From: Rhodococcus sp. 1168
Lineage (GTDB): Bacteria; Actinomycetota; Actinomycetes; Mycobacteriales; Mycobacteriaceae
Direction of reading: 5' to 3'
Length of the DNA: 64,000 bases
NCBI RefSeq assembly: GCF_002091955.1
Contig: NZ_MKKY01000090.1
Span: forward strand, 5,001-69,000
The translations under genes and the position numbers were made by a program. Below are positions 11,500-22,317 of this stretch, one piece after another; positions within the stretch are counted from its first letter, which is position 1, and every line of letters starts with the position of its first letter. The notes under the pieces were generated by a model. That model did not search any database and was not told the DNA's origin. It saw only the letters and a program-made list of their open reading frames with translations.

Positions 11500-11516
11500 T
11501 ACGACACAGTGTCGTA
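11500..11516. promoter_or_regulatory. 17-bp perfect palindrome, probable operator
   Basis: TACGACACAGTGTCGTA is a perfect inverted repeat of 8 bp around one central base, 6 bp downstream of the AtpI-like stop and ~320 bp upstream of atpB. With a one-base centre it cannot fold as a simple hairpin. It looks more like the site of a dimeric repressor (TetR-like sites have this form). The regulator is unknown. Confidence 0.5.
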
Positions 11517-11522
11517 CTACGT

Positions 11523-11993
11523 TCAGTCGGACTCGTGCTCGTCGTGCTGTTCGTCCACGTACGGCGCTTTGGTACGGACGACACCGTAGACCTCCGCCCC
11601 CAAAACGAGTACCAACGCCGCCACCACGACGAGTGCCAGCGACTTCTCACTGTAGAAGTCCATGTCCTTGAGCACCCCGAGAACGACGATCGCCAGCAAC
11701 ATCTTTACCAGCCACCCGCCCAGGAGAACCGCGCCGACCATCGTCGGCGGGAACTTGGATGTCAAGGCAATGGACAGGGCCGTGGTCAGAATGAACCCGC
11801 CGCCGAGGGCCGCGCCGATGAGCGCACCCCACAATCCTGGCAGCCCTGCGAAGAGGGTAGCGACGATCGCGCCGAGAACAGTCAGCACAACCAAACCGAT
11901 GACGCCGTAGCGGACGGCAGAACGCATCGCGTCGGATTGATCGGGCACGGGCGCAGGAGAGAAGCTCACAGACGCACAGACTACCCAGCACAA
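11523..11993 (-). CDS. AtpI-like membrane protein upstream of ATP synthase operon
   Basis: A 156-aa (or 148-aa) membrane protein with four predicted helices: VRYGVIGLVVLTVLGAIVAT, WGALIGAALGGGFILTTAL, VGAVLLGGWLVKMLLAIVVL and LALVVVAALVLVLGAEVYGV. An acidic His-rich tail (DEQHDEHESD) follows. Its place between rfe and atpB is the place of Rv1303 in M. tuberculosis and of atpI in other bacteria. AtpI proteins help c-ring assembly or magnesium supply, and that role here is inference from position. The start is uncertain: TTG 11993 or GTG 11969, neither with a clear Shine-Dalgarno. Confidence 0.8.
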   Translation of the reverse strand: MCWVVCASVSFSPAPVPDQSDAMRSAVRYGVIGLVVLTVLGAIVATLFAGLPGLWGALIGAALGGGFILTTALSIALTSKFPPTMVGAVLLGGWLVKMLLAIVVLGVLKDMDFYSEKSLALVVVAALVLVLGAEVYGVVRTKAPYVDEQHDEHESD

Positions 11994-12000
11994 TCGCTCG

Positions 12001-13227
12001 TCAGGACCGACGGCCTCGTCGACTGCTGTTCCTTGTACGTCTTCGCTCGCGTGCCATGTCGATTCGGACGGTCGGCACGACGGTCACCACCAGTGCGAAT
12101 ACCAGACCCGCCGCCACGAGCAACACGACGATTCTTCGATCGATCAGTGACGACCCGACTGCGCCGAAGGCCAGGACCCCGACCCACAGATAGATAACCA
12201 GCACCACGCGGCGATGGGAGTGACCGATCTGCAGCAAACGGTGATGCAGGTGCATCTTGTCCGGGCTGAAGGGGCTGCGTCCGGCGCGTGTTCTTCGCAC
12301 GACGGCGAGAAGAAGGTCCAGCATCGGGATGAACATGATGGCGCCGACGAGGAGGAGTGGAGTAAGAAGTCCGACCAGGTCCCGCGGCCCGTAGGCGTTC
12401 AGCGGGATACGGCCGGAGGCACTGGTCGATACCGTGGCCAGCATCAGCCCGATCAGCATCGAGCCCGAGTCACCCATGAAGATCCGCGCCGGCTGAAAGT
12501 TGTGTGGCAGGAAACCGAGGCAGGCACCAGCCAATGCGGCAGCTATCACCGCCGGTGGGTAGACGCCGACATCTCCCCCTTGCTCGTTGAGCAGCCCTAC
12601 GGAGAAGATACAAATTGCCACCGAGGCGATCAGCCCAAGGCCTGCAGCGAGGCCGTCGAGGCCGTCGACAAAGTTCATCGCGTTGACCATCACCACGGTG
12701 ACGAGCACCGTGACCAGACCCGCCTGCAGTTGGTCGAGCACGACGGTGAAGCCGCCGTCCGACCAGGGCACATAGATGATGTACCAGCTCACGCCCATCA
12801 CGACGAGCACACCGGCTGCGGTGACCTGGCCGACGAATTTGGTGAGTGCGTCCAGGCCCCAACGATCGTCGATGACTCCGACCCCGACGATCACGAAGCC
12901 GGCGACGAGCGCAGCGGGGATGTCCTGGGTGTACCCGAAACCGCGTGTAAGCGCCGGGAGTTGGGATGCGAACAGCAACGCGACCAGCATTCCGAGATAC
13001 ATGCCGGTCCCACCGAGTCTCGGTGTCGGAACGACATGGACGTCACGCTCACGTGGTGCCGCAACCGCGCCGAACTTGTTCGCCAGCACCCGGACGCCGC
13101 CGGTCGCAAGAAAAGTCACGACCGCAGCGGTCAGACACACCAACAGCAATTCACGGATGGGGACGCCGGCGCCCTGGTTTGCCTGGGCCAGCACGTCGTA
13201 GGGTGCACCCACGGCGACGACATTCAT
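12001..13227 (-). CDS. wecA: Undecaprenyl-phosphate GlcNAc-1-phosphate transferase (WecA/Rfe)
   Basis: This 408-aa polytopic membrane enzyme of the MraY/WecA family transfers GlcNAc-1-phosphate from UDP-GlcNAc to decaprenyl/undecaprenyl phosphate. In mycolata this starts the linker unit that attaches arabinogalactan to peptidoglycan. Family motifs are [16 protein letters not shown] (catalytic Asp region), [13 protein letters not shown] and the cytoplasmic [10 protein letters not shown] histidine loop. A basic tail ([17 protein letters not shown]) closes the protein. It overlaps glyA by 4 bp, so it is translated from the same message. M. tuberculosis rfe (Rv1302) holds the same place before the ATP synthase genes. 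Confidence 0.95.
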   Translation of the reverse strand: MNVVAVGAPYDVLAQANQGAGVPIRELLLVCLTAAVVTFLATGGVRVLANKFGAVAAPRERDVHVVPTPRLGGTGMYLGMLVALLFASQLPALTRGFGYTQDIPAALVAGFVIVGVGVIDDRWGLDALTKFVGQVTAAGVLVVMGVSWYIIYVPWSDGGFTVVLDQLQAGLVTVLVTVVMVNAMNFVDGLDGLAAGLGLIASVAICIFSVGLLNEQGGDVGVYPPAVIAAALAGACLGFLPHNFQPARIFMGDSGSMLIGLMLATVSTSASGRIPLNAYGPRDLVGLLTPLLLVGAIMFIPMLDLLLAVVRRTRAGRSPFSPDKMHLHHRLLQIGHSHRRVVLVIYLWVGVLAFGAVGSSLIDRRIVVLLVAAGLVFALVVTVVPTVRIDMARERRRTRNSSRRGRRS

Positions 13228-14507
13228 GCGCGAGAATAGGCCGGCTTGCGTGAGACGAGGTCGGCGACCTCGGCCTTCACAGCGGCAATCTCACGATCAC
13301 CGACGACCGTCCCCTGTTCTGCGCGGACCGCGCGTGCGACGAGCTTTCCGACGACGGCCATCTCGGACGTGTCGAAACCCTGCGTCGTGACCGCGGCCGA
13401 TCCGACCCGGATACCGGATGCCACCGCAGGCGGGGCAGGGTCGAAGGGAATCGTGTTTTTGTTGAGCGTTATCCCCGCTGCCTCACACCGCGATTCCGCG
13501 CTGCGGCCATCGATCCCGAGACCTTGCAGATCCAGGAGCGCGAGGTGGGTATCCGTTCCGCCGGACACCGTGCGCATTCCGGACTCGACGAGCGAGTTGG
13601 ACAAGGCTTGGGCGTTGGCGACGACGTTCAGCGCATAGTTGCGGTAGCTCGGCGTCGCAGCCTCGGCGAACGCCACAGCCTTTGCCGCGATGGTGTGCAT
13701 GAGCGGTCCGCCCTGGCTGAACGGGAAGACTGCTTTGTCGATGGCACGAGCATGCTCGGCACGGCACATCAGCATGCCGCCGCGAGGACCGCGCAGAACC
13801 TTGTGGGTAGTGGCGGACACGACATCGGCAAACGGAACCGGAGACGGAATGGCCTGGCCCGCAACGAGACCGATGAAGTGAGCCGCATCGACCCATAGGA
13901 TGGCACCGACCTCGTCTGCGATCGAACGAAAAGTAGCGAAGTCGATGAGGCGTGAGTACGCCGTAGCTCCGGCAACGATGATCTTGGGACGATGCACCAA
14001 CGCCAGATCTCGTACTTCGTCGTAATCGATCAGCTCGGTGTCTTTCCGAACGTGATAGGGAACGGGGCTGAACCACTTGCCCGAGAAGCTGACTTTCGAA
14101 CCGTGCGTGAGGTGTCCGCCGTGAGGCAAGCTCATCGCCAGGACCGCGTCGCCCGGTTTCGCGAACGCCGCGTACACAGCAAGGTTCGCATTTGCACCCG
14201 AGTGTGGCTGAACGTTGACATGGTCGGCATCGAACAATGCCTTGGCCCGATCGACAGCGAGGTTCTCGGCGCGATCGACCATCTCGCAACCGCCGTAATA
14301 CCGGTGTCCGGGATACCCCTCGGCGTACTTGTTGCTGAGAATGCTTCCCTGCGCAGCCATCACTGCCGGGCTCGTCAAATTTTCACTGGCGATGAGCTGC
14401 AGTCCACCGCGGACCCGCTCCAGTTCACCGAGCAGGACATCGGCGATCTCCGGGTCCTCCGCGTGCAATTCGGCGAAATCCGGGCCGTAGAAAGGCGTCT
14501 CACTCAT
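13224..14507 (-). CDS. glyA: Serine hydroxymethyltransferase
   Basis: The 427-aa PLP enzyme converts serine and tetrahydrofolate to glycine and 5,10-methylene-THF. Hallmarks are [33 protein letters not shown] near the N-terminus (residues ~39-72, described in pieces), the [12 protein letters not shown] segment, and [16 protein letters not shown], whose Lys binds PLP. It overlaps sua5 and rfe by 4 bp each. In M. tuberculosis glyA is elsewhere, so its place between sua5 and rfe is a lineage-specific insertion into an otherwise conserved cluster. It is longer at the C-terminus than the minimal family core by the usual helical tail. Confidence 0.96.
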   Translation of the reverse strand: MSETPFYGPDFAELHAEDPEIADVLLGELERVRGGLQLIASENLTSPAVMAAQGSILSNKYAEGYPGHRYYGGCEMVDRAENLAVDRAKALFDADHVNVQPHSGANANLAVYAAFAKPGDAVLAMSLPHGGHLTHGSKVSFSGKWFSPVPYHVRKDTELIDYDEVRDLALVHRPKIIVAGATAYSRLIDFATFRSIADEVGAILWVDAAHFIGLVAGQAIPSPVPFADVVSATTHKVLRGPRGGMLMCRAEHARAIDKAVFPFSQGGPLMHTIAAKAVAFAEAATPSYRNYALNVVANAQALSNSLVESGMRTVSGGTDTHLALLDLQGLGIDGRSAESRCEAAGITLNKNTIPFDPAPPAVASGIRVGSAAVTTQGFDTSEMAVVGKLVARAVRAEQGTVVGDREIAAVKAEVADLVSRKPAYSRA

Positions 14508-15172
14508 GCATCGGCACTCCCCCGCAGCAGACTCTCGACAGGCACGCCGAGAACCTCCGCGACAGCCGCTGCAGAGATAGCGCCCTCCCTCAAGATCCTC
14601 GGTGTCTCGGAGGTCAAATCGACGATGGTGGAGGCGACAGCATGCTCGGCCGGACCACCGTCGAGGTAGACCGCAGCCGATCCACCGAGCTGATCACGTG
14701 CCTCGCCGACAGTGGTGGCCGGGGGTTGGCCGGAGATGTTCGCACTCGAGACAGCCAGCGGTCCCACCTCGCGCAGCAATTCGAGGGCGACAGGGTGCAG
14801 CGGCATCCTGAGCATGACCGTTCCCCGCGAATCTCCCAGATCCCACGCCAATGAAGGAGCTTGCTGGACGACGAGACTCAGCGCCCCGGGCCAAAAGGCC
14901 TTGATCAGGTCGCGCGTCCTTGGGCGTACACCGGTCACCAGTCCGTCGATGGTGCTCCAGGATCCGACGAGAACAGGAACTGGCATGTCGCGTCCTCGTC
15001 CCTTGGCGCGCAGCAAATCGGTGACAGCACTGCTGTCGAATGCATCGGCACCGAGTCCGTACAGGGTGTCGGTAGGCATCACGACCAGACGACCTGACTT
15101 GAGGGCGCCTCTGGCTGCGGTCAATCCGGCCGCGCGGGAGTCGGCTTGCTGGCAGTCGTAGACAGTGCTCAC
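14504..15172 (-). CDS. Threonylcarbamoyl-AMP synthase (Sua5/YrdC family)
   Basis: The 222-aa protein has the YrdC fold: [24 protein letters not shown] N-terminus ([20 protein letters not shown]), [38 protein letters not shown] in pieces, and [15 protein letters not shown]. It makes threonylcarbamoyl-AMP from threonine, bicarbonate and ATP for the t6A modification of ANN-decoding tRNAs. Neighbouring prmC and prfA also act in translation. It overlaps glyA by 4 bp. The symbol tsaC or sua5 is used for such proteins. The separate Sua5 C-terminal domain is absent. Confidence 0.93.
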   Translation of the reverse strand: MSTVYDCQQADSRAAGLTAARGALKSGRLVVMPTDTLYGLGADAFDSSAVTDLLRAKGRGRDMPVPVLVGSWSTIDGLVTGVRPRTRDLIKAFWPGALSLVVQQAPSLAWDLGDSRGTVMLRMPLHPVALELLREVGPLAVSSANISGQPPATTVGEARDQLGGSAAVYLDGGPAEHAVASTIVDLTSETPRILREGAISAAAVAEVLGVPVESLLRGSADA

Positions 15173-15242
15173 CCCTCTATCCTGTCACTGCGTTCCGGTC
15201 ACAGTTTCCCGAGCCTCACCCTGCGCATCTCACACGTGAAGT

Positions 15243-16127
15243 TCAGGACTCCGGGCTGACAGCTCGAGACGCCACGACGAACCGTGGACGGCCGGTCAGG
15301 TCGGGGTGCGGAGCAACGTCGGTGAATACCCGCCTGCGCTCGAACAATTCTGCGACGCGTTCGCCGTGCGAGTCGTCGTGCTCGACGCCGACTCCCCCGC
15401 CGATCCGAAGCCATCGAGCAATGTTGTCGATCATCGGTCCGATCACCGACAGTCCGTCGACGCCACCGAACAGCGCGATGTGGGGGTCGTGATCGGCCAC
15501 CTCGGGTTCGAGAACGGCATCCTCGGGGATGTACGGAGGGTTGGCGACGATGACATCTACCCGACCGTCCAACTCTGCCAGTAGTGACCGATCGGTGACG
15601 TCGCCGTGGTGAAGGGTGATGGGGGTGTCCCCGAGCCTCGCGCGCAAGTCGGCATTGCGTCTCGCCCAGGCGAGTGCCGAAGGGTCGAGTTCGACGGCGT
15701 GGACCTGAGCGTCGGGTCTGGCGTTCGCCACGGCAAGGGCGAGTGCTCCCGACCCGGTGCACAGGTCGAGGACCACGGGAGGGCGATGATCGACGCCTTC
15801 GAGGAAAGCGAGCGCCCACCCGAGAAGCAACTCGGTCTCCGGACGCGGAACAAACACACCAGGACCGACCTCGACGTCGATATTACCCAGAGCTGTTGTG
15901 CCGGTGATGTATTGAAGAGGAATACGCTTCGCCCGTTGAGCGATAGTTTTCTGATAGGCCTCGATGACCTCCGGCTCCACGAGCGGCACGAGGCCCAGCC
16001 GACCACGCTCGACACCGATGAGATGCGATGCGAGCAATTCGGCATCGACGCGGGGACTTGGAACCCCAGCAGCCTCGAGCGTCGACGTCGCTTCGAGAAT
16101 TGCCAGGCGTAGTGGTTTACGGGTCAC
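15243..16127 (-). CDS. prmC: Peptide chain release factor N5-glutamine methyltransferase
   Basis: The 294-aa SAM-dependent enzyme methylates the Gln of the GGQ motif in release factors 1 and 2. Motif I is VVLDLCTGSGALALAVA, and the catalytic signature NPPYIP appears as VIVANPPYIPEDA, with the N-terminal helical recognition domain in front (LLASHLIGVERGRLG, PLQYITG). It is encoded right after its substrate RF1 (prfA), 77 bp downstream. The start is a GTG at 16127. Confidence 0.95.
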   Translation of the reverse strand: MTRKPLRLAILEATSTLEAAGVPSPRVDAELLASHLIGVERGRLGLVPLVEPEVIEAYQKTIAQRAKRIPLQYITGTTALGNIDVEVGPGVFVPRPETELLLGWALAFLEGVDHRPPVVLDLCTGSGALALAVANARPDAQVHAVELDPSALAWARRNADLRARLGDTPITLHHGDVTDRSLLAELDGRVDVIVANPPYIPEDAVLEPEVADHDPHIALFGGVDGLSVIGPMIDNIARWLRIGGGVGVEHDDSHGERVAELFERRRVFTDVAPHPDLTGRPRFVVASRAVSPES

Positions 16128-16204
16128 CGGTACAGCGTGCCATGGCGCCGTGAGGTGAAGAAAAACGCACGGTCAGAGTGCAAGAAGGCGAGGAAACGCC
16201 GAAA

Positions 16205-17284
16205 TTATTCGGCCTGCATCCGCGCTTCACGGTCGGCCTTGCCGAGCGCATCGAGCAACGCGTCGAGTTCACCGTCGAGCACGGCATCCAAGTTGTGCGC
16301 CTTGAACCCGATGCGGTGATCGGTGATGCGGTTCTCTGGAAAGTTGTACGTGCGAATCCGCTCCGAACGGTCGACGGTACGAACCTGGCTCGCCCGCCCG
16401 GCCGCTGCCTCTTCGTCGGCAGCCTCCTCCGCAGCGGCTTGCATTCGCGCTGCGAGCACCTGCATAGCACGGGCCTTGTTCTGCAGCTGTGATCGCTCGT
16501 TCTGGCACGTAACAACGATTCCCGTGGGAAGGTGCGTGATTCGTACGGCGGAGTCGGTGGTGTTGACGCCCTGACCGCCCTTACCCGAGGAGCGATAGAC
16601 GTCTATGCGGAGATCGGTCTCGTCGATTTGCACTGCCTCGACCTCGTCGGGCTCCGGATAGACCAGAATTCCTGCCGCGGAGGTGTGCACTCGACCCTGC
16701 GATTCGGTGACCGGCACACGCTGCACGCGATGCACCCCGCCTTCGAACTTCAGTCGTGCCCAAACGCCGTCGAGCGAGCCGGACTTTGCCTTGATCGACA
16801 ATGTGGCGTCCTTGTATCCGCCCAGATCCGAAACGTTCGCGTCCAGTATCTCGACGCGCCATCCCCGACGTTCGGCGTACCGGAGATACATGCGCGCAAG
16901 ATCGGCGGCGAACAGCGCGGATTCCTCTCCGCCTTCCCCTGACTTGACCTCCATGACGATGTCGTCGCCATCGTGCGGGTCACGCGGGGCCAGGAGGTCT
17001 GCGAGTGTGTGTTCCAAGCGAACTACCGTCGCTTCGAGGTCCGGAATCTCCGCGGCGAACGATGCATCGTCGGCCGCGAGTTCGCGGGCAGCTTCGAGAT
17101 CGTCCTGGGCGGTGGTGAGCTTGCCGTGCACCGACATGATGGGCGCAAGTTCGGCGAAACGTTTGCCTGCTCGACGCGCCGCCGAGGGATCGTTGTGCAG
17201 CGCGGGATCGGCCAGCTGCTGCTCGAGGCCCGAATGCTCGGCGAGAATATCGTCGATTGCCGAAGGCTTTGTCGTCCTCGCCAT
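16205..17284 (-). CDS. prfA: Peptide chain release factor 1
   Basis: RF1 reads UAA and UAG and triggers peptide release. The 359-aa protein has the universal GGQ loop in [18 protein letters not shown] and the downstream [17 protein letters not shown] helix. Domain order and length are normal. It is followed by prmC, which methylates the GGQ glutamine. rpmE and its own terminator lie upstream, so prfA is transcribed from a promoter in the 54-bp gap 17285-17338 or by read-through. Confidence 0.97.
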   Translation of the reverse strand: MARTTKPSAIDDILAEHSGLEQQLADPALHNDPSAARRAGKRFAELAPIMSVHGKLTTAQDDLEAARELAADDASFAAEIPDLEATVVRLEHTLADLLAPRDPHDGDDIVMEVKSGEGGEESALFAADLARMYLRYAERRGWRVEILDANVSDLGGYKDATLSIKAKSGSLDGVWARLKFEGGVHRVQRVPVTESQGRVHTSAAGILVYPEPDEVEAVQIDETDLRIDVYRSSGKGGQGVNTTDSAVRITHLPTGIVVTCQNERSQLQNKARAMQVLAARMQAAAEEAADEEAAAGRASQVRTVDRSERIRTYNFPENRITDHRIGFKAHNLDAVLDGELDALLDALGKADREARMQAE

Positions 17285-17338
17285 GATATTTCTCCGTCTT
17301 CGATAGATCCACAGTCGCTACACAACACAGTCACCGCA

Positions 17339-17385
17339 TGAAAAAACCGACGCCCGCCCTGCATACTTCGCAGGACGGGCGTCGG
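17339..17385 (-). terminator. intrinsic terminator after rpmE
   Basis: On the minus strand a GC-rich stem, CCGACGCCCG (arms 17347-17356 and 17376-17385) with a further CCTGC/GCAGG pairing inside, is followed by six T residues (17346-17341). It lies 9 bp after the rpmE stop. This is a textbook Rho-independent terminator, strong for an actinobacterium. Confidence 0.9.
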
Positions 17386-17393
17386 CGGAACAG

Positions 17394-17627
17394 CTATGCG
17401 TCGGCTTCGGTCTTCTTGCCAGCGCGCTTTCCGTAACGAGCCTCGAAACGAGCAACGCGACCACCGGTGTCGAGAATCTTCTGCTTGCCCGTGTAGAACG
17501 GGTGGCACTGCGAGCAGACCTCGACGTTGATGCGCTCTTTGTCGGTGGTGCTGTGGGTTTCGAAAGTATTGCCGCAACCGCACACAACAGTGGTGAGCGT
17601 GTAGTTGGGGTGGATTCCTGCCTTCAT
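17394..17627 (-). CDS. rpmE: 50S ribosomal protein L31 (zinc-binding form)
   Basis: The 77-aa protein begins [20 protein letters not shown], has a CxC pair (CGCG) and a later [12 protein letters not shown], giving four Cys ligands for zinc. It is the C+ form of L31. In many actinobacteria a zinc-free paralogue replaces it under zinc starvation. I chose the ATG at 17627, preceded by AAAGGGA at 5 nt. The frame continues upstream but without conservation. It lies 175 bp downstream of rho and ends in a strong terminator. Confidence 0.96.
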   Translation of the reverse strand: MKAGIHPNYTLTTVVCGCGNTFETHSTTDKERINVEVCSQCHPFYTGKQKILDTGGRVARFEARYGKRAGKKTEADA

Positions 17628-17801
17628 GGTGTCCCTTTCAATGGTCGCCGGGTCGCCCTCGCCAATCGAGGACGTGAACCGGAACCGGACTAAGCCGATC
17701 AGTATGCCAGACGAAATTCTTGACCCGATCACCGGATCTTTCGCCCGATGTTTCGATGTCGGCAGGTGCAACAACACTCGCACCTGCCGACTTGTTCCCT
17801 G

Positions 17802-19991
17802 CTAGTTGTCGTCGATTCCGCCGGGAGCGGTCTTGGACACCTGCATCAGAAATTCGAGGTTGCTCTTGCTCTTCTTCAGACGATCGACAAGCAGGTCGAT
17901 TGCCTGGTGCGAGTCCAGCCCGGACAGCACACGCCGCAGCTTGTGCAGCACTGCTGCCTCGTCAGGATTGAGCAGCAACTCGTCCTTACGCGTGCCGGAC
18001 GGGTTGACGTCGACCGCGGGGAACACACGTCGCTCGGCGATCTTGCGATCGAGCTTGAGCTCCGCGTTTCCGGTGCCCTTGAACTCCTCGAAGATGACGG
18101 TGTCGCCGGTGGAACCGGTCTCGACCATTGCCGTGGCGATGATCGTCAGCGATCCACCGTTCTCGATGTTTCGAGCCGCACCGAGAAAACGCTTGGGTGG
18201 ATACAGTGCCGTCGAATCGACGCCGCCGGAGAGGATTCGGCCCGAGGCAGGTGAACTGTTGTTGTACGCGCGGCCGAGTCTAGTGATCGAGTCGAGGAGG
18301 ACGACGACGTCCTGGCCCGCTTCTACCAATCGCTTCGCACGCTCGATCGCAAGTTCCGCCACCGCGGTGTGATCGCCCGGTGGGCGGTCGAAAGTCGAGG
18401 CGATGACCTCGCCTTTCACCGAACGCTGCATGTCGGTGACTTCCTCGGGACGCTCGTCCACCAGGACGACCATCAGGTAGCACTCGGGGTTGTTGACCGA
18501 GATCGCGTTGGCGATCGCCTGCAGAACGCTGGTCTTACCTGCCTTCGGCGGACTCACGATCAGCGCACGCTGACCCTTACCGATCGGCATCACCAAGTCG
18601 ATGATTCGAGTGGTGAGAATGTTCGGCGTCGTTTCCAGGCGCAGACGCTGGTTGGGGTACAAAGGGGTCAACTTGCCGAACTCAGGGCGCTTGCGTGCTG
18701 CCTCGACGTCGCCACCGTTGACCGTGTCCAGACGAACCAACGGATTGAACTTCTGCCGCTGACCGGACTGCTCGCCTTCGCGTGCAACGCGAACCGCGCC
18801 TGTCACGGCGTCACCACGACGTAGACCGTTCTTACGCACGAGGTTCATCGAGACGTAGACGTCGTTGGGCCCGGCTAGATACCCGGAGGTACGAACGAAC
18901 GCGTAGTTGTCGAGGACGTCGAGGATGCCGGCTACTGGTTGTAGGACATCGTCTTCGCGAATCTCGGGCTCACGCTCGCGGCTTTCGCCACCCTCGCCAC
19001 GATCGCGTCCACGACGACGTTCACGGAACCGACGGCCTCTACGCCCCCGGCCGTCGCCCTCATCGTCCTGGTTGTTGTTGTCTCGGCCGTCGCGAGGACC
19101 GTTGTTGCCACCGTTGTTGCCGCTGTTGTTGCTATTGCGGTCTTCGCCACGACCGTCGCTCTGGTTGCGACTGCGGTTGCGGTTGTTCTCGTTACGACTA
19201 CCCTCGCCACGGTTGTTCTCGCTGCGACTGTCGTTGCGGTTGTTCTCACCACGGTTGCTGTCGGTGCGGGTGTTGCCGTCTTCGTCCGATGAATCGCCGC
19301 GACTGCCACGGGAATCGTTGCTCCGCGAGTCGTTGCCCCGCGAGTCGTTGCCCCGGGATTCACTGCGCGAGTCGTTGCCGCGCTCGGAACGCGTCCTTCG
19401 TGGTCGCTCGTTGGACGAGGACTCAGACTGATCCGAGTTGTTCGGTGCTCCGTTCGCCGCGGACTGCTCGGTAGCGGTCTCGACTGATTCGGTGGCACCG
19501 GACGGCGTTGTGACTTCAGCCTGCGTAGCGGAGTCGTCGAGCGGCAACTGGTCCGGCGCGCCTGCGCGGCGACCTGCAGCTCTACGGCCTCTGGTACGGC
19601 GTGGGGCGTCGGTCGCGTCTTCGGCAGGAGCCTGTTCGGCCGACTGCGCGGCAGTTCGGTCGGGCGCAGTTTCGACACGTGCGGGACTGTCGACAACGGG
19701 CACCGCGCTCGGAGCGACGGTGGCCGTACTGGGACTCGACAGGGCCTTGTCGGTGTCGGGCTCAGCACCGCCGGACTTGGATGCGCCAGACTTGGAGCCG
19801 TCCGACTTTTGTGCACCACTACCAGACTGACGTGCGGAAATGGCGGCGATCAGGTCACCTTTGCGCATGCCGGAGACACTCTTGATTCCGAGTTCGCCAG
19901 CAAGGCTGCGTAGCTCGGTGAGCACCATTCCGGACAGGCCAGCTCCGCGGCGCGTCTTGTCAGGGGCGGAGATCAGTTCCGTATCGGTCAC
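17802..19991 (-). CDS. rho: Transcription termination factor Rho with long disordered insertion
   Basis: Rho is a hexameric RNA helicase that ends transcription. The 729-aa protein has a Rho N-terminal SAP-like segment (LTELRSLAGELGIKSVSGMRKGDLIAAI, ~20-47, in pieces). A ~290-residue low-complexity insertion follows, rich in Asn, Arg, Asp, Ser and Gly with repeats such as SRGNDSR and ENNRNDSRSENNRGEG. Then come the RNA-binding domain (GILDVLDNYAFVRTSGYL) and the RecA-type ATPase (SPPKAGKTSVLQAIANA, VVLVDERPEEVTDM, DSITRLGRAYN, SGGVDSTALYPPKRFLGAARN). Actinobacterial Rho proteins have such insertions, and this one is long. The start GTG 19991 has AAAGGA at 6 nt. A longer frame upstream lacks conservation. 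Confidence 0.96.
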   Translation of the reverse strand: MTDTELISAPDKTRRGAGLSGMVLTELRSLAGELGIKSVSGMRKGDLIAAISARQSGSGAQKSDGSKSGASKSGGAEPDTDKALSSPSTATVAPSAVPVVDSPARVETAPDRTAAQSAEQAPAEDATDAPRRTRGRRAAGRRAGAPDQLPLDDSATQAEVTTPSGATESVETATEQSAANGAPNNSDQSESSSNERPRRTRSERGNDSRSESRGNDSRGNDSRSNDSRGSRGDSSDEDGNTRTDSNRGENNRNDSRSENNRGEGSRNENNRNRSRNQSDGRGEDRNSNNSGNNGGNNGPRDGRDNNNQDDEGDGRGRRGRRFRERRRGRDRGEGGESREREPEIREDDVLQPVAGILDVLDNYAFVRTSGYLAGPNDVYVSMNLVRKNGLRRGDAVTGAVRVAREGEQSGQRQKFNPLVRLDTVNGGDVEAARKRPEFGKLTPLYPNQRLRLETTPNILTTRIIDLVMPIGKGQRALIVSPPKAGKTSVLQAIANAISVNNPECYLMVVLVDERPEEVTDMQRSVKGEVIASTFDRPPGDHTAVAELAIERAKRLVEAGQDVVVLLDSITRLGRAYNNSSPASGRILSGGVDSTALYPPKRFLGAARNIENGGSLTIIATAMVETGSTGDTVIFEEFKGTGNAELKLDRKIAERRVFPAVDVNPSGTRKDELLLNPDEAAVLHKLRRVLSGLDSHQAIDLLVDRLKKSKSNLEFLMQVSKTAPGGIDDN

Positions 19992-20208
19992 GGAGGTCCT
20001 TTCCTTCCCTCGCTCGCAGTGTGCGCAGCAGAGGGTTCGTTCCGGAGCACGAAGGTCGTATCGAACCCGGATATTTCCGTTCATGATCGACGCGATTCGG
20101 ACAGACGACCGACCCGAGACCGTATGCAAACTACGGGAGGGGCCGAGCCAGGTGCATCACGAAACCCGGACGTTGATTCCCCCGAATACTGTGACTTGAT
20201 TGCCCTGG

Positions 20209-20292
20209 TGATAACCGGCGTCTGAAGCGCACGATGTACGGACTTTCCTCAGGATAGCCTCCGAGGGCGCAGTCGGCAACAACCGGTTATCA
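20209..20292. repeat. 10-bp inverted repeat flanking the rho promoter
   Basis: TGATAACCGG (20209-20218) and CCGGTTATCA (20283-20292) are perfect inverted copies with centres 74 bp apart, which is close to seven helical turns. They bracket the predicted rho promoter. One copy lies just upstream of the -35, the other about 30 bp past the predicted start of transcription. Confidence 0.55.
20251..20279 (-). promoter_or_regulatory. rho promoter
   Basis: On the minus strand a -35 TTGCCG (20274-20279), a 17-nt spacer and a -10 TATCCT (20251-20256) fit the housekeeping consensus. Transcription would start near 20244, giving rho a leader of ~250 nt. A long leader is common for rho genes that regulate themselves by premature termination. 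No other gene is seen in the 308 bp between thrB and rho. Confidence 0.55.
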
Positions 20293-20299
20293 GCGAGTT

Positions 20300-22313
<2,014 letters not shown>

Positions 22314-22317
<4 letters not shown>

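Noticed and set aside
10401-12197. Long open frame (598 codons) on the plus strand opposite atpB, the AtpI-like gene and part of rfe
   Set aside because: It is a mirror frame of high-GC codon use across several real genes, rich in Arg/Asp/His/Gln, with no domain.
18932-19474. Repetitive DNA within rho as a candidate CRISPR or satellite array
   Set aside because: The repeats are short, irregular, in frame and encode the Asn/Arg/Asp-rich insertion; there is no constant repeat with spacers.
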